DNA from: Caldimicrobium sp.
GTDB lineage: Bacteria > Desulfobacterota > Thermodesulfobacteria > Thermodesulfobacteriales > Thermodesulfobacteriaceae
Assembly (NCBI GenBank): GCA_025059715.1
Contig: JANXCE010000002.1
Location: 1-64,000, forward strand
Reading direction: 5' to 3'
DNA: 64,000 nucleotides
The notes under the pieces were generated by a model. That model did no database searches, was not told where the DNA came from, and saw only the letters and a program-made list of their open reading frames with translations. A program made the translations under genes and the position numbers. Shown piece by piece: positions 44,913 through 53,887 of the stretch (positions are counted from its first letter, which is position 1; every line of letters begins with the position of its first letter).

Positions 44913-45329
44913 TTATTCTTCCTTAAATTTCTTTCTTATAATAAACACTGAGCAAGGAGCAAAAGAGACCACTTTAGCGGTAGTGCTTCCCAAGGTAAAT
45001 CTGAGGATGTCCGGTCTACTTCCCCTTGCGCCCATGAGAAGAAGGTCTGCCTCTTCTTTTTCCACAAACTTTAAAATAGCCTCTGCCACAGAGTAATCCT
45101 CAACCAAAACACTTCTAAGGGGAACTTGGGGAATAAGAGCCTTAGCCTCTTTTAAAAGATTTTCCGCCTTGTTTTTTGCATTTGCTACCTCTTCCTTCGT
45201 CATATCCTCTCTAATGGGCACCACAGTGAGCACTATAATTTCGCCTTTTTCTTCCTCTAAAAACTTGGTTGCTCGCTTCAAACCTTCCTTAGCATCCTCC
45301 GAACCATCATAAGCTACCACGATTTTCAT
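44913..45329 (-). CDS. Universal stress protein (single UspA domain)
   Basis: The 138-residue protein has the UspA fold: VVAYDGSEDAKEGLKRA at the N-terminus and the ATP-binding GARGSRPDILRFTLGSTTAKVV at the end. It is cytoplasmic and stress-associated. It lies 14 bases before ccsA and has a perfect consensus promoter 37 bases upstream. Confidence 0.88.
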   Translation of the reverse strand: MKIVVAYDGSEDAKEGLKRATKFLEEEKGEIIVLTVVPIREDMTKEEVANAKNKAENLLKEAKALIPQVPLRSVLVEDYSVAEAILKFVEKEEADLLLMGARGSRPDILRFTLGSTTAKVVSFAPCSVFIIRKKFKEE

Positions 45330-45365
45330 AGAGTCCTCCTATGTTTTTTTAGAATAGTTGGATTT

Positions 45366-45395
45366 ATTATACCTTATTTTAAGTAAGTATGTCAA
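45366..45395 (-). promoter_or_regulatory. Perfect-consensus sigma-70 promoter of uspA
   Basis: On the minus strand TTGACA (45395-45390) and TATAAT (45371-45366) are separated by 18 bases, both hexamers matching consensus exactly. The predicted start is about 30 bases before the uspA ATG. The -35 box abuts the end of the integrase-type transposase fragment that begins at 45398. Confidence 0.7.
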
Positions 45396-45397
45396 GT

Positions 45398-45775
45398 TCA
45401 TGTATAAGTCCATATGATTTTAGACTGAGGGGAATTCTCGTAAAATTTATAACAAATCCACTCCAAAGGCGATACATTCCCAAGACCACTATGCACCCTC
45501 TCCGTATTATACCATATCAAATACCTCATAAGCTCCCTGTTAAACTCCTCCAAATCATCCTTCAACATCCACTCCCTATACTCAATAAACTCCTCTTCCA
45601 AAGTCCGATTAAACCTCTCTACATACCCATTCCCCTCCCTCTCAAGCTCCGTCGCAAATTCCCATAAAAATTCACTCCCATTATCAGTCTGCACACCCCT
45701 TATCTTAAAAGGAGTTATCGCCTTAAACTTACTCCATAAGTCCCTTCCATTCCTGCTTGATAAATTACTATACAC
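45398..45775 (-). pseudogene. Truncated integrase-core (rve) transposase, IS481/IS3-like
   Basis: The 125-residue frame holds only the C-terminal part of an rve-domain DDE transposase: VQTDNGSEFLWEF (second Asp), GNGYVERFNRTLEEEF and YNTERVHSGLGNVSPLEW. The first catalytic Asp and the DNA-binding part are absent. The usual stretch between NGSEF and GNGYVERF (typically a HxxxxPxxPK loop) is missing, an apparent in-frame deletion. It is therefore an inactive insertion-sequence remnant. Confidence 0.85.
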
Positions 45776-45805
45776 TCACATTGGCAAAAAAAAAATAAAA
45801 AAAAA

Positions 45806-45899
45806 TGCATAAGTTCAAGGTCTTTTTAGCCTCTCGCTAACCCCTTCTCCCATCAAAGACTTAAAAATGCTGTAAAGACTTGAAGCAATTAGAGATGCC
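45806..45899 (-). mobile_element. 94-base dispersed repeat, copy A (3' end of a degraded, probably transposase gene)
   Basis: Bases 45806-45899 align without gaps to 63856-63949 at about 90 percent identity (about 9 differences seen by eye). On the minus strand both copies read ASLIASSL..SI.KSLMGEGVSE.LKRP followed by TGA (stop at 45817-45815). Frame conservation shows they derive from one protein-coding gene. A transposase is likely because of dispersion and the neighbouring remnants, but the family is not recognised. Confidence 0.7.
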
Positions 45900-45965
45900 T
45901 CTCTCTCAATGAAAAGAAGTCGCCATAAGACTACTATGGGTATAGTCATCTATCGAACAGGAGTG

Positions 45966-46087
45966 GTTTGAATTTTTTTTGGTGTAAAAAGTCTTGGGCT
46001 TGGACCGTATCACCTTTAGAGTGGATTTTCTACAAATTTAATGAGAATACCCCTCAGTCTAAATCCTATGGATTCATACAAAATTAG
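45966..46087 (+). pseudogene. Second, inverted fragment of the integrase-type transposase
   Basis: On the plus strand, SPLEWIFYKFNENTPQSKS ending at TAG 46085-46087 matches the C-terminus of the fragment at 45398-45775 (SPLEWICYKFYENSPQSK). Upstream GVKSLGLG matches its HSGLG but is one base out of frame. It lies in opposite orientation to the first fragment, so the two form an imperfect inverted pair around copy A of the 94-base repeat. Confidence 0.7.
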
Positions 46088-46102
46088 GGTTCAAGAAAAC
46101 CT

Positions 46103-46131
46103 TTGACTTTTCCCTACTGGTGGGATAAAAT
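46103..46131 (+). promoter_or_regulatory. Putative promoter of the methyltransferase remnant
   Basis: TTGACT (46103-46108) and TAAAAT (46126-46131) are 17 bases apart. The ATG at 46139 is about where transcription would begin, implying a leaderless message. Confidence 0.45.
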
Positions 46132-46138
46132 TAACTAA

Positions 46139-46722
46139 ATGTTAACTTTAGAGGTCTCAAAAAGTAGAGTGCCTTCTTTGGATTTTAAAGGAGAGAAGGC
46201 CTCTTTTGGTCGATATGGTATTCATGATTATCCTGCCATGTTACATTATCTTGTTGTAAGAAGCATTCTTAAAGAATTTGCTTTTGGTAAAAAAGTGTTA
46301 TACGATCCCTTTTGTGGTAGCGGTGTTTCTCTTTGTGAAGGTTTAAGGTTTGGCTTGAGAGTATACGGAACTGATATTAATCCTCTGCCTTCTTAATAGC
46401 AAAGGTCAGATGTTCTGAGATTAAAGAAATACCTAATAAAGAAATAATTCAGAGAATCAAAAATTCAAAACCTGAAATTCCTGAAGTTAAAAATATTGAA
46501 TATTGGTTTAAGGAGTATGTAATAGAAGATTTGGGCAAAATCAGAACTGCCATCAAAGAGTATCAAGACAGAGATTTTTATGAGTTACTTCTTGTAGCTT
46601 TTTCTCAAACAATAAGAGAAGTATCAAATAACAAAAAGGAAGAATTTAAAAGATATAGTCTTAGTGAAAAAGAATTAAGTAAGTTTAATCCAGATGTGTT
46701 TTGTCTATATCTAACCTCCTAA
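46139..46722 (+). pseudogene. DNA methyltransferase, frameshifted and truncated
   Basis: The first 85 codons (GRYGIHDYPAMLHYLVV, then motif I YDPFCGSGVSL and YGTDINPL) are those of an N4/N6-type DNA methyltransferase. The frame breaks near 46387: adding one G restores NPLAFLIAKVRCSEIKEI and a continuous frame to 46722 (EYWFKEYVIEDLGKIR, AFSQTIREVSNNKKEEF). That frame ends LTS-stop, just where the catalytic TSPPY motif would be expected. No restriction endonuclease is adjacent. The protein would be inactive. Confidence 0.8.
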
Positions 46723-47023
46723 AACTAATATATAGATAGACTTTTTAGTTACTTTAAGTTAAATTGCTAACCTATCAATGGTTAGCTATTCATCTAAACT
46801 CGTCCTCATATGAACTTAATTATAGAATTAAGTGAGTAAATCTGTGAGTTGCTATGAGATTCTATGACTTTTAATCTAAAGAAAACTTCCTCTTTAGAGG
46901 AAGGCTTTCTAAGTGAAGTTGAGTCTTTTACGCATTTTTGTATCTTGATTCCGCAACTTACCTTCAGCTTTCTACTCCTCTCATTTATTTACTACTTCCT
47001 TACATTCCAATAAAGAGTGGAAC
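46723..47023. other. 301-base gap with one hairpin
   Basis: No gene is supported here. CTTCCTCT (46886-46893) and AGAGGAAG (46896-46903) form a perfect 8-base inverted repeat around TT, without a clean T-run on either side. The methyltransferase 3' end is presumably lost at the left edge. Confidence 0.5.
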
Positions 47024-47803
47024 CTATTTAGAGGGGCAAAGACTATCACTTCTATTTTCGTAAGATAGCGCAATAAAAAACTCTTTGTTGCCCTTAGCTC
47101 CGGGAAGCGGACTCTCTATAACTCCCAGGGGCTTTAGTTTAAGTTCTAAAGCATAATCCCAGATACTCTGAACTACTTTAAAATGTAATTTAGTATCCTT
47201 TACAATACCCCTTTTTACCTCCCTTGGAGAAAGTTCAAATTGGGGTTTTATGAGGGCAATAATCAAGCCGCCCTCCTTCAAAAGAGGGGGTAACACAGGT
47301 AAGATCCTTTTCAAAGAAATAAAGGATACATCCACGGTAATAAGATCAAATTTCTCCGGAAACATCTCTGGGGTTAAGTATCTTGCATTTATTCCCTCAA
47401 GTGATATAACCCGAGGATCACCTCTTAACTTATAGTGTAGCTGTCCCTTGCCTACATCTAAAGCATACACCTTCTTTGCTCTGTGTGCCAAAAGACAGTG
47501 GGTAAACCCACCTGTAGAAGCACCCACATCTAAGCATACCCAATCCTTAGGGTCAATCGCAAAGAGTTTGAGGGCTGCCTCAAGCTTTAGGCCTCCCCTT
47601 GACACATAGGGCAGATCCTCTTCTATGGAAAAGATAGAATCCACCGGTAATAGTTCACTGGGCTTCTTGATCTGCTGAAAATTACTACCGTCTGTGGAGT
47701 AACGAACTTTTCCTGCCAAAATTATAGCTTGAGCCCTTTGTCTACTATCAACAAGGCCCTTTTCCACTAACAACTTATCCGCTCTGATCTTTTTAACCTT
47801 CAA
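47024..47803 (-). CDS. tlyA: TlyA-family rRNA 2'-O-methyltransferase (haemolysin-like)
   Basis: The 259-residue protein has an N-terminal S4 RNA-binding domain (IRADKLLVEKGLVDSRQRAQAIILAG). An FtsJ-like SAM methyltransferase domain follows: LDVGASTGGFTHCLL, DLITVDVSFISL and a late ALIKPQFE with the catalytic Lys. It methylates rRNA cytidines. The start is probably TTG 47803, overlapping the upstream gene by 11 bases. Confidence 0.92.
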   Translation of the reverse strand: MKVKKIRADKLLVEKGLVDSRQRAQAIILAGKVRYSTDGSNFQQIKKPSELLPVDSIFSIEEDLPYVSRGGLKLEAALKLFAIDPKDWVCLDVGASTGGFTHCLLAHRAKKVYALDVGKGQLHYKLRGDPRVISLEGINARYLTPEMFPEKFDLITVDVSFISLKRILPVLPPLLKEGGLIIALIKPQFELSPREVKRGIVKDTKLHFKVVQSIWDYALELKLKPLGVIESPLPGAKGNKEFFIALSYENRSDSLCPSK

Positions 47804-49367
47804 TATCTTGCTCTAATTTTAGTAGAAGAATCTGACTCTGAGATTTGCTTTTAAGAAGCTCTATCCCCCTCTTCAACATATGGAGAAGATTGATCTCGTT
47901 AGGTTCCTTTTTGATATCCACAATCTTAGGACTATAAGTAATAACGCTGATGTAGGAGAGAATCTTTTCTCGGTATCGCTTATAAAAAAATTCCTCTATT
48001 TTTCTCAGTAACTTTCTTGCTACTACCATTGCTCCCTGTGAGGGAGTCTCCGTAAGTAACACATAGAAAACATATCCAGTGGAACTTTTAGCAATTAAAT
48101 CAGTTCTTCGCAGGTTTTTAGTTAGCTCCTGGGCAATATTTCTTAAAATCCCTTCTTCTTCGGTAAGCCCAATTTTACCCACTATTTTGGGAAAATCTGC
48201 GATATCTATACATAATAAGCTAAAAACTTTGCCATACCTTCTTGTCCTCAATAGTTCTTCCTTCACTCTTTTTAAAAAATAGGTTTCCTTGTAAACCTTT
48301 GTGTGCTCTTCATAGATACTTACTTCCTCTAATTTTTTGCTGAGAAATTCCACTTTATTTTCTAAGTCTCGCCTTTCACGCGCAAGGGCTAACAACTTAT
48401 TTTCATACTCCTCTAAAAGAATTTCTGTGTTTTCCTTTTCCCTCTCTCCCTCCATTCCCTCTTCTGATTTTATTCTCTGAAGTTCCCTTTCTCTTTCCTC
48501 CTGCCATTCTCTTAGAGTCTTGAGTTTAAACTCCTCTAAATTGAAGAGCTCCAAATAGGAATTCACTATCTTTGGAAAAATCTCTCCGAAAGCCTCAATT
48601 TCCTGGGAAGTGAGATATTTTTGGGCAAGGCCTATAAAGTTTTTCCAGCGAAGTTCACGATTAAATCCAAAGAAACTTCCACAACCTGCATCTATCATCC
48701 TCAATAAATGGAGATCCTCTTGAATCTCCCTTGGAATCATCTCTTCAGAAATTTCATGATGATACCTAAGATTAAGGATAAATCTCCTCGGAAGAGTATA
48801 GTTTTCAAAGTATTCTGCCACAATATCCTGATGGGTAATACCAAAGATCTCTCTCTCCGCCTCAAGGAGAGATATACCTTCCTGTTTTCTCTTTAAGACC
48901 TGAAGATATTTCTGAGGATTTAGAAAATACATTACAATTATGCCGAAATCCATGAGATAGGAAGCAACAGGAATATGTCTTGGAAAGTTCTCTAATAGAT
49001 CAGCCAAGAAGAAGCCTGCAATCAACTGGGTTAAAGCCCTACTCCAAAATTTTGGGAAGCTAAATTCATTTAGGGTATTTTTCATTAATTTTTTAGCTAT
49101 TAATCCGATAGTGAGGATCTTAGTAGTGGTATCACCAAGAACAAGTAGGGCTCCCCTTAATGTTGTTATTGGTTCTCCTGATTTTCTAAAACGGGGCTTG
49201 TTAGCAGTGCTTAGAAGAAAGGACTTAACTTCGCCCTCAGTATGTAAAAATTCCTCCCACTCTCTTTCACTCTTGTTGAGATAGGTTTGTAAGATTTTAA
49301 TCCCGAGTTCTGGAAAGGGTAATAGTGCTCCTTGTTCTCTCTTAATCAGTTGTTCAAGAGAACCCAT
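47793..49367 (-). CDS. HDOD domain protein with degenerate GGDEF domain
   Basis: The 524-residue protein has an N-terminal HDOD domain (about 10-230: LPFPELGIKILQ, YLMDFGIIVMYFL, YHHEIS). A charged coiled coil follows (about 280-345), then a C-terminal GGDEF-fold domain (about 355-515: FSLLCIDIADFPKIV). The GGDEF signature is missing (SSTGYVF at that place), so cyclase activity is not expected. A sensory or c-di-GMP-independent signalling role is plausible. Confidence 0.8.
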   Translation of the reverse strand: MGSLEQLIKREQGALLPFPELGIKILQTYLNKSEREWEEFLHTEGEVKSFLLSTANKPRFRKSGEPITTLRGALLVLGDTTTKILTIGLIAKKLMKNTLNEFSFPKFWSRALTQLIAGFFLADLLENFPRHIPVASYLMDFGIIVMYFLNPQKYLQVLKRKQEGISLLEAEREIFGITHQDIVAEYFENYTLPRRFILNLRYHHEISEEMIPREIQEDLHLLRMIDAGCGSFFGFNRELRWKNFIGLAQKYLTSQEIEAFGEIFPKIVNSYLELFNLEEFKLKTLREWQEERERELQRIKSEEGMEGEREKENTEILLEEYENKLLALARERRDLENKVEFLSKKLEEVSIYEEHTKVYKETYFLKRVKEELLRTRRYGKVFSLLCIDIADFPKIVGKIGLTEEEGILRNIAQELTKNLRRTDLIAKSSTGYVFYVLLTETPSQGAMVVARKLLRKIEEFFYKRYREKILSYISVITYSPKIVDIKKEPNEINLLHMLKRGIELLKSKSQSQILLLKLEQDIEG

Positions 49368-49450
49368 TGGCTTTACGCTCTATGGTGTTAAAATATAGTC
49401 TAATTGAATATTTTAAATGATTACTTCTTAATTACAATATAGGAGGGTTT

Positions 49451-50710
49451 ATGGAGGAAATAAGGCAAAGGGTTTTAGAAACTGCCAAACAGGCTAAGGA
49501 GGCTAGTAAAGTTTTAGCTAAAATTCCCACCTCAGTCAAAAATGAAGTCCTACTAAGGGTTGCCCAGAGAATCCGAGAAAAAGGGGATTGGTTGAAGGAG
49601 ATTAATTCTCAAGATGTAAACGCAGCCATCTCTGCAGGACACACAAAGGCCTTTATTGACCGTCTTACTTTAACCGACAAAGTAATTGAAGCTATGGCTA
49701 AAGGACTTGAAGATGTAGCAAACCTCCCAGATCCTGTGGGGGAGATAACTAAGATGTGGAGAAGACCTAATGGTCTTTTGGTGGGAAAAATGAGGATTCC
49801 TTTGGGAGTAATAGCAATAATTTATGAAAGTAGACCAAATGTTACTATTGATTCCGCAGGTCTTTGCTTTAAAAGCGGTAATTCTGTCATTTTAAGGGGG
49901 GGAAAAGAGGCTTTACGCTCCAACTTAGCCTTAGCAGAAATTTTCAGAAATGTCCTATCAGAAATGAATCTGCCTATTGATGCGGTTCAGGTGATTCCAA
50001 CTCCTGAGAGAACCGCTATGGAATACCTATTAGAATTAGAAGACTACATAGACCTGGTAATACCCCGAGGTGGCGAGGGGCTTATTCGTTTCGTGGTGGA
50101 GAGAGCTAAGATGCCTGTGATAAAGCACTATAAAGGAGTGTGCCATGTTTATGTGGATAACGAAGCCCACTTGGAGAAGGCTTTGCGGATCTGCGTAAAC
50201 GCTAAGTGTCAAAGACCGGGAGTTTGCAATGCCATGGAAACTCTACTTGTCCATAAAGATATTGCCCCCCAGTTTTTACCTCTTCTTGCTGAGGAGTTCA
50301 AAAAATATAAAGTGGAAATTAGAGGATGCCCCGAGACTTTAAAATACATACCTGAGGCCATTCCTGCCAAACCTGAGGATTATGGGTATGAATTTCTGGA
50401 TCTAATTTTGGCGGTAAAAGTAGTAAATTCCTTAGATGAGGCTCTGGAACACATAGCTAAATATGGAAGTAATCATACTGAGGCTATTGTTACCGAAAAT
50501 TACAGCAAGGCGATGAAATTTCTACAAGAGGTTGATGCAAGCTTAGTCTTGGTGAATGCTTCCACGAGATTTAACGACGGTGGGGAATTGGGCTTAGGAG
50601 CAGAAATTGGTATTTCTACCACCAAGATTCATGCCTATGGTCCTATGGGGCTTGAGGAACTAACTACTACAAAGTTTATTGCCCTGGGAGATGGACAAAT
50701 CAGGACCTAA
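49451..50710 (+). CDS. proA: Gamma-glutamyl phosphate reductase
   Basis: The 419-residue enzyme of proline synthesis belongs to the aldehyde dehydrogenase superfamily. It has [31 protein letters not shown] and the catalytic Cys in [15 protein letters not shown], with a C-terminal [32 protein letters not shown] precedes the ATG. Its partner proB is at 59592. Confidence 0.97.
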   Translation: MEEIRQRVLETAKQAKEASKVLAKIPTSVKNEVLLRVAQRIREKGDWLKEINSQDVNAAISAGHTKAFIDRLTLTDKVIEAMAKGLEDVANLPDPVGEITKMWRRPNGLLVGKMRIPLGVIAIIYESRPNVTIDSAGLCFKSGNSVILRGGKEALRSNLALAEIFRNVLSEMNLPIDAVQVIPTPERTAMEYLLELEDYIDLVIPRGGEGLIRFVVERAKMPVIKHYKGVCHVYVDNEAHLEKALRICVNAKCQRPGVCNAMETLLVHKDIAPQFLPLLAEEFKKYKVEIRGCPETLKYIPEAIPAKPEDYGYEFLDLILAVKVVNSLDEALEHIAKYGSNHTEAIVTENYSKAMKFLQEVDASLVLVNASTRFNDGGELGLGAEIGISTTKIHAYGPMGLEELTTTKFIALGDGQIRT

Positions 50711-51323
50711 GATAGGAATCTTTGGAGGCACCTTTGATCCACCTCACTTAGGACACCTAAGAGTTGCGGAAGAAGTTAGAGAAGCCTTTTCCTTAGAGGA
50801 GATTTGGTTTATACCAGCAGGATATCCCCCTCATAAGACCGAGGCCTATCTTTCCTTTGAAGAAAGATTTCATTTATTAAATCTTGCTACAAAGGATAAT
50901 CCCTATTTTAAAGTTTTAGATGTAGAAAGAGATTTGAAACCATCCTACACGCTTAAAACCTTGGAGAAAATTTGTTCCCTTTATGCCCAGGGGAGGTTCT
51001 ACTTGCTCTTAGGTTGGGACGCCTTTAAAGAGATAGATACCTGGTGGAACTACGAGAGATTCCTCGATTTCGTTGAATTAATCATTTTTTCTCGGGGAAA
51101 AGGAAATTGGCAGGAGGCATTTCTTCTTGCTAAACAAAGGGTCAAGAGACTCTGGGGACCTAAAGCCTTAAATAGAGTTCACTTTCTGGAGGTATTTCCT
51201 ATTGAAATATCAAGCTCTATTATACGAAATTTAGTAAGTCAGGGAAGATCCATAAGATATCTGGTTCCAGAGGAAGTTTATTTCTATTTTGTTAGTAAAA
51301 CCCTCTCAACCCCCCTCAAATGA
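50691..51323 (+). CDS. nadD: Nicotinate-nucleotide adenylyltransferase
   Basis: The 210-residue nucleotidyltransferase has the [15 protein letters not shown] motif (HXGH) and the C-terminal [23 protein letters not shown]. It makes deamido-NAD from nicotinate mononucleotide. The ATG at 50691 gives the standard N-terminus; a TTG at 50679 is in frame upstream. It overlaps proA by 20 bases and mutS by an ATGA. Confidence 0.94.
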   Translation: MDKSGPKIGIFGGTFDPPHLGHLRVAEEVREAFSLEEIWFIPAGYPPHKTEAYLSFEERFHLLNLATKDNPYFKVLDVERDLKPSYTLKTLEKICSLYAQGRFYLLLGWDAFKEIDTWWNYERFLDFVELIIFSRGKGNWQEAFLLAKQRVKRLWGPKALNRVHFLEVFPIEISSSIIRNLVSQGRSIRYLVPEEVYFYFVSKTLSTPLK

Positions 51324-53887
51324 GAGCTACTCCCAAGACCAATATTACTCCGATGTTTCGCCAATACTTTGAGATAAAGCAAAAATACTCTGACTGCATT
51401 CTTTTCTTTAGGTTAGGGGATTTTTACGAGATGTTTTTTGAGGATGCAGAAAGAGTTGCTCCTCTCTTGGGGCTCGTCCTTACAAAAAGGGAGGCAGGCA
51501 AAGACTTAACCGCGCCTATGTGTGGAGTTCCGATAGAAAAGGGAGACTTTTATGTGCAAAAACTCTTAGACTTAGGATTTAAGGTGGCAATCTGTGAACA
51601 GGTGGAGGATCCCTCTGTTGCTAAGGGCTTAGTCAAAAGAGAGGTGGTTAGGGTTTGCACTCCGGGGCTTTTCATCGATCTATCCTATCTAAAGGAAAAG
51701 GAGAAGAATTACTTAGCAAGCTTAGTTATAGGTAAAAAGGCAGGACTTGCCTTTTTGGAATTATCCTGTGAGGAGCTTCTCTACACAGAACTACCCATAG
51801 AGCGGGCTATAACAGAGATCATAAAAAGAGAGCCTCGAGAACTTCTTATAGAGAGAGATTTAGCAGAAAAAGAGGTTCTAAAAGAACTAAAGGAAAGTCT
51901 CCCCCGCATTCATATTACTCCTCTGGAAGAAGGATACTTCCACCGAAGTAAGGCTCTCTTTGAAGAGCTCTCAGTCTCAGAAGAAGCTCAAAGGGCACTC
52001 TCTTCGGTGATTGAATACTTAAAAACCCTTCAACCCTTACTTGCGGACAGGCCTTACCAGCCGAAATTTTACTATCCTGAAGATTCCCTTTACATAGACG
52101 ACTCAGCCCAGAGAAATTTAGAGCTAATCCGAAACCTCTGGGATGGCTCTACTAAATATAGTCTCTACTGGGTCTTAGACAAGACCCAAACTCCCATGGG
52201 TTCAAGACAATTAAAGGAGTGGATCCTCTATCCTTTAAAGAATCAAGAGACTATTAGAGAAAGACAAAGGGTGATAGAGTTTTTCTTAGAGAGAAGGAGT
52301 TTAAGAGAGACTTTGCGAACAGTGCTTTCCAAAATCTCTGATTTGGAGAGACTCACCGGGAGAGTAAGTTTGCGCCTTATCAATCCTCGGGAACTTGCCT
52401 TGCTCAGAGATACCTTAAAGTATCTTCCGGAAATAAAGGGCCTTCTTGAGAGAGAAAGGGAGGCTTTAGATTTTCCTTTACTATTAAAGGAGCTTCTCCA
52501 AAAAATCTCTACCTTTGAGAATCTATGGACCCTCTTACAGAGGGCTTTGGCCGAAAATCCTCCCACCCAGTTAAAGGAGGGAGGTATAATTAAAGGGGGA
52601 TACAATGCCATTCTTGACGAATTGAAAAATCTTCGTGAAAACACTATCACCTTTTTAACAGAGCTTGAACAAAAATTAAAATTAAAGACTGGAATACCAA
52701 CCTTGAAGATTGGTTACAATAGGGTCTTTGGTTACTATGTAGAGGTATCAAAGAGTTATGTAAAGGCTGTGCCCTCTTATTTTGAGAGAAAACAGACCTT
52801 AACAGGTGGTGAGAGATTTACCCTTCCTGAACTAAAGGAGTTAGAGGATAAAATTCTCTCTTCGGAGAACAAAATCAAGGAGCTTGAGTACCAACTTTTT
52901 TTAGAGCTTAGAGAAGAGGTCTTAAAGGAGGTTCCGCAATTAAGGGATACGGCTAAAGCTCTGGCCCAATTAGATGTATTATTAGCCTTAGCTGAGGTGG
53001 CTGAGGAGAACCATTATACGAAACCTGAGGTAGTAGAGGAGAAGGTTTTAGAGATTGAGGAGGGAAGACACCCTGTTTTAGAGAAAATTCAGGGACGAGA
53101 AAGATTTATTCCTAACTCAATTAGCCTAAAAGAGAGAGAAAGGGATTTTATTATTCTAACAGGGCCTAATATGGGAGGCAAATCAACCTTCCTGCGACAG
53201 GTTGCTCTAATTGTAATATTAGCCCATATGGGTAGTTTTGTCCCTGCAAATTTTGCGAAAGTGGGGCTCTTTGATAGAATCTTTACTAGGATTGGAGCTG
53301 GAGATGAATTAATACGAGGAAAAAGCACCTTTATGGTAGAGATGAGTGAATGCTCCAAAATTTTACAACAGGCCACTTCAAACTCCTTAGTGATCTTAGA
53401 TGAAGTAGGCAGAGGGACCAGCACTTTTGATGGCTTATCTCTTGCATGGGCAATTGCGGAATATCTCTATAAAAAGGGGGTTTTTACCTTGCTTGCTACC
53501 CATTATTTTGAACTTACCGAGCTGGCAAAGTCTTATCCCTCTATCAAAAACTTTCATGTGGAGGTGAAGGAGTGGCAAGGTGAAGTTATTTTCTTATATA
53601 GAGTATTGCCAGGCCCTGCCCATCAGTCCTATGGAATTGAAGTAGCAAAACTTGCCAAAATCCCAGCAGAAGTCCTAAAAAGAGCCCAAGAAATCCTTCG
53701 AGACTTAGAAAAAAGAAGACCTAAAATTTCCCAAAGGCAACTTTCTCTCTTTCAAGAAGATGACAAATCCCATATCCTTGATAGAATTAGGAACATAGAT
53801 CTTGATAGATTAACCCCAATTGATGCCCTAAACCTTTTATACGAACTAAAAGGGGCTTTAAAGCAAGAAAAGAATTCAAAAACATGA
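51320..53887 (+). CDS. mutS: DNA mismatch repair protein MutS
   Basis: The 855-residue MutS1 has the N-terminal mismatch-binding domain with the Phe-X-Glu motif (DFYEMFFEDA), a connector and lever region, and ATPase GPNMGGKSTFLRQ with Walker B VILDEVGRGTSTFDG and THYFEL. It acts with the endonuclease-type MutL at 35288. It starts inside nadD (ATGA) and ends in an ATGA overlap with the amidase gene. Confidence 0.97.
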   Translation: MRATPKTNITPMFRQYFEIKQKYSDCILFFRLGDFYEMFFEDAERVAPLLGLVLTKREAGKDLTAPMCGVPIEKGDFYVQKLLDLGFKVAICEQVEDPSVAKGLVKREVVRVCTPGLFIDLSYLKEKEKNYLASLVIGKKAGLAFLELSCEELLYTELPIERAITEIIKREPRELLIERDLAEKEVLKELKESLPRIHITPLEEGYFHRSKALFEELSVSEEAQRALSSVIEYLKTLQPLLADRPYQPKFYYPEDSLYIDDSAQRNLELIRNLWDGSTKYSLYWVLDKTQTPMGSRQLKEWILYPLKNQETIRERQRVIEFFLERRSLRETLRTVLSKISDLERLTGRVSLRLINPRELALLRDTLKYLPEIKGLLEREREALDFPLLLKELLQKISTFENLWTLLQRALAENPPTQLKEGGIIKGGYNAILDELKNLRENTITFLTELEQKLKLKTGIPTLKIGYNRVFGYYVEVSKSYVKAVPSYFERKQTLTGGERFTLPELKELEDKILSSENKIKELEYQLFLELREEVLKEVPQLRDTAKALAQLDVLLALAEVAEENHYTKPEVVEEKVLEIEEGRHPVLEKIQGRERFIPNSISLKERERDFIILTGPNMGGKSTFLRQVALIVILAHMGSFVPANFAKVGLFDRIFTRIGAGDELIRGKSTFMVEMSECSKILQQATSNSLVILDEVGRGTSTFDGLSLAWAIAEYLYKKGVFTLLATHYFELTELAKSYPSIKNFHVEVKEWQGEVIFLYRVLPGPAHQSYGIEVAKLAKIPAEVLKRAQEILRDLEKRRPKISQRQLSLFQEDDKSHILDRIRNIDLDRLTPIDALNLLYELKGALKQEKNSKT

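Noticed and set aside
46886-46903. Rho-independent terminator in the gap before tlyA
   Set aside because: The 8-base inverted repeat has a 2-base loop and no T-run on either strand.
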